Shown: positions 62,100 to 64,000 of the stretch, in pieces
How the letters are laid out: every line of letters starts with the position of its first letter
Position numbering within the stretch: position 1 is the first letter of the stretch
Source: Acorus gramineus
Lineage: Eukaryota; Streptophyta; Magnoliopsida; Acorales; Acoraceae
Length of the DNA: 64,000 nt
NCBI GenBank assembly: GCA_030737835.1
Contig: CM060849.1
Location: 24,746,855 to 24,810,854, forward strand
Reading direction: 5' to 3'
Position numbers and translations under genes: made by a program
Notes under the pieces: model-generated
Database searches by the model: none
Told to the model about the DNA's origin: nothing
What the model saw: the letters and a program-made list of their open reading frames with translations, nothing else

Positions 62100-62919
62100 A
62101 TGAAGAGGCAAAATGCCCTCATCGTCGCACAGATCAGGGTCCCTATGTTCAGTTCAATCCCCTTCACCGTCGTGTAGGTCTGTCTGAGTTAGATGTTCTG
62201 TTTGTCATGTGGTGGATGTGATTCTATGTATTTTCCCCATCAAATTGTTGATTATGCCATTCACCAACGAACCTGGAAATCAAATATGCTAATTAGGTCT
62301 CATATTCTAGAAATTTTAAACCGACTTTGCCCCAAGTGGGCATTTAAATGAATGGAGCAGTGAGAGAAGTGACATAATGATTGCATATATTCAGAATGGA
62401 ATATACTGCTTGTATGGGAAATTTTTAATCCCATACTCACCTACTACAATTTAAGTGCATCTGCTTGTATCATTTGTATTTGTGGATATTAATTTTTTTC
62501 TTCTAAACAGAGCAAAAAAAAATGAATAAAAAAAATTTGGGTCCCCTATTTCTGATGTAAGCCTTTTCTTTTGTAGAAACATGCCACACATAGGATCATC
62601 GAGTAAAGTTTATTCTTCGAGGAACAAAGCTAGTCAACTCTATTTCAAAAATAAACTTTGTACAAAATGTCAAAGTAAAGCAATAGTTAGGGTATCTGAA
62701 TCAGAGAAAAAACTTGAAAAATTATATTACTCATGCAATGCCAAAAATTACAATTATTTTGAATGGATGCATGCAAGTAATTATGTGGGACATGATGATA
62801 AGTTTGAAGAAACATCAAAACATTCAGTCACTAATTTAATTCAGTCTACCAATCCAACACCGCAAAGAATGGCCGTCGCAACAAAGTTATTGAAGACTCT
62901 ACCATCACACCATTGCTAG
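62100..62919 (+). CDS. Possible small GRF-type zinc-finger protein, two exons
   Basis: Exon 2 (62574-62919) is preceded by a good acceptor (TTTTCTTTTGTAG) and encodes a GRF zinc-finger-like segment: CTKCQSKAIVRVSES...LYYSCNAKNYNYFEWM. Three of the expected four Cys are present; the fourth, usually just before FF-W, is Tyr. A plausible exon 1, 62100-62173, starts ATGAAGAGGC and ends CGT at a GTAGGT donor; the phases join in frame (GT+A AAC ATG). That model gives about 139 residues. Upstream AAACCCTAGCCGCC stretches are typical of plant leaders. GRF fingers bind nucleic acid in several contexts, including plant transposon-derived proteins. Exon 1 is a guess, and a transposon remnant is an alternative. 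Confidence 0.45.
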
Positions 62920-64000
62920 CTGGAGGTCCAACACCAGCTCCTTCAATCCAAACAGCAACACTGTGTCCATGTGCCGCCTATTACAAGCACTATGATCTCC
63001 TTAATTGGGATTTATTTTTTTGTTGTTAGCTCGAATTGTAATTCTCATCTCCCTCATCCTCTTTCGGATGTAAGGATGAGACTTTGACATGTAAGAATTA
63101 TGTATTATGTATCTTTGACATGTAAGGATTATGTAACTCTTTATGTGTTTGTGTTTCATCAATATTTGTATCTTAGGATTTGTCGTTGTATAATGTTGTG
63201 TAAAAATAAAGTTGTGGGTGTGGGTGTTGGTTGGTTCAAGATGAAGGTAGGGACTTCCTTATTAAATGAGAATATAACCGAGACTTGCTCATTTTTTTTA
63301 AGGTGTTGCAACCCGAGTGGCACTGCTCTATTACTTTAAAATCTATTACTTAAAATAGGGGATTGTTTATCTTGTTTTGATGTATTTTGTGTATATCAAT
63401 CTTTGATACTTTTGTTCATATATTCCAGGAACAAGATTGTATTTTTGTGCATTCCATGGACAATATGTTTTTTTTGTTAATACTATACATTTGTATGTTC
63501 TAGAAACAAGATATATTTTTTGTTTATATGGATGTTCCACTGTAAACTTGTATGCATTCCCAGTTTCTGGCTTCTCTATTTGATAGAGATGTTTCACTAT
63601 GTAAACTTCTACATCAGAAGAGTCATTCAAAATACAATGAAAAATAAATATGCTTCTCCTCAACATTTTTTTTGATACCATAGCTGGGAAATATTTAATA
63701 GGTAAATTAAGGGTCTCCCTAACAAAATACATAAGCCCTATCAAGAAATGCCCAAGCAAATATATTAAACAGCACAACAAAATTGTAGACACTCAAAGAT
63801 TTAGTAGGTAAACTAAAACTTTAACGTTTAACAGTACAATAAAATTGTTCAGTATATATAACATTACACATCTAGCAAATAGAACCCTATGATGAACCCT
63901 TGAACACGCCGATCAAATCCACCAATGACAATCAGTAATATATGTTCCTCCATTCTTTAGAAAAATTTGACGCTTGACTCATTCGAGTAGGATAAAAAAA
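62920..64000. other. Spacer to the window end
   Basis: 62920-63200 may be 3' untranslated sequence. A 141-codon minus-strand frame at 63367-63792 resembles no family and covers AT-rich sequence with internal near-repeats (ATTCCAGGAACAAG, TTCTAGAAACAAG), so it is not called. Confidence 0.4.

Noticed and set aside
63367-63792. 141-codon minus-strand open frame
   Set aside because: It resembles no family, spans AT-rich DNA with internal near-repeats and lacks supporting signals.

Overview
The window is a stretch of plant nuclear genome, most likely a monocot. I infer this from AT-rich, repeat-laden intergenic DNA, genes with introns, first exons much richer in GC than later exons (typical of commelinid-type monocots), plant-only families (S40/DUF584 senescence regulator, PORR organelle RNA-binding protein) and plant-type MITEs, LINEs and a TRIM retrotransposon. 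The species cannot be named from the sequence alone.

Layout. 1-11 kb: transposon remnants (a tandemly duplicated foldback repeat, a degenerate LINE, several MITEs) and AT-rich DNA with no convincing gene. 11.37-12.15 kb (-): an intact S40-like gene with an ABRE/G-box promoter. 12.8-13.6 kb: a PIF/Tourist-like MITE with a second copy of its own family inserted in it. 13.6-54.7 kb: two diverged tandem copies of one chromosomal segment. Unit 1 (about 13.6-38.4 kb) holds scattered collinear remnants of the PORR 3' region, a 160-bp PORR pseudogene fragment (24.5 kb), an exon-1 pseudogene of a GMC oxidoreductase (25.9 kb) and an almost complete but frameshifted eight-exon GMC/hydrolase gene (28.8-35.1 kb). 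Unit 2 (about 38.8-54.7 kb) holds the intact PORR gene (41.2-42.3 kb, -) and an intact eight-exon GMC/hydrolase gene (47.4-54.1 kb, +). 55.2-59.2 kb (-): a five-exon ABHD11-type alpha/beta hydrolase. 59.4-59.7 kb (-): two identical nuclear tRNA-Leu(UAG) genes in tandem. 60.05-60.32 kb: a Mutator-type MITE with a perfect 9-bp target duplication. 62.1-62.9 kb (+): a possible small two-exon GRF-zinc-finger gene.

The most interesting protein is the paired GMC/hydrolase fusion. It joins an N-terminal FAD (GMC, cholesterol-oxidase-like) module carrying a ferredoxin-type CX2CX2CX3C motif to a C-terminal alpha/beta hydrolase module whose nucleophile-elbow position is Cys, and ends in a hydrophobic tail. 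The downstream copy looks functional. The upstream copy carries a 26-bp coding deletion. Mobile elements date parts of this history: a TRIM sits only in intron 1 of the downstream copy, and a hAT-like element sits in intron 1 of the upstream copy and the exon-1 pseudogene but not in the downstream copy.

The genes are unrelated nuclear genes, not an operon-like system. The story of the window is local duplication followed by decay and transposon invasion. Exon boundaries were chosen by reading splice sites and comparing the paralogs by eye; none was confirmed by transcripts.
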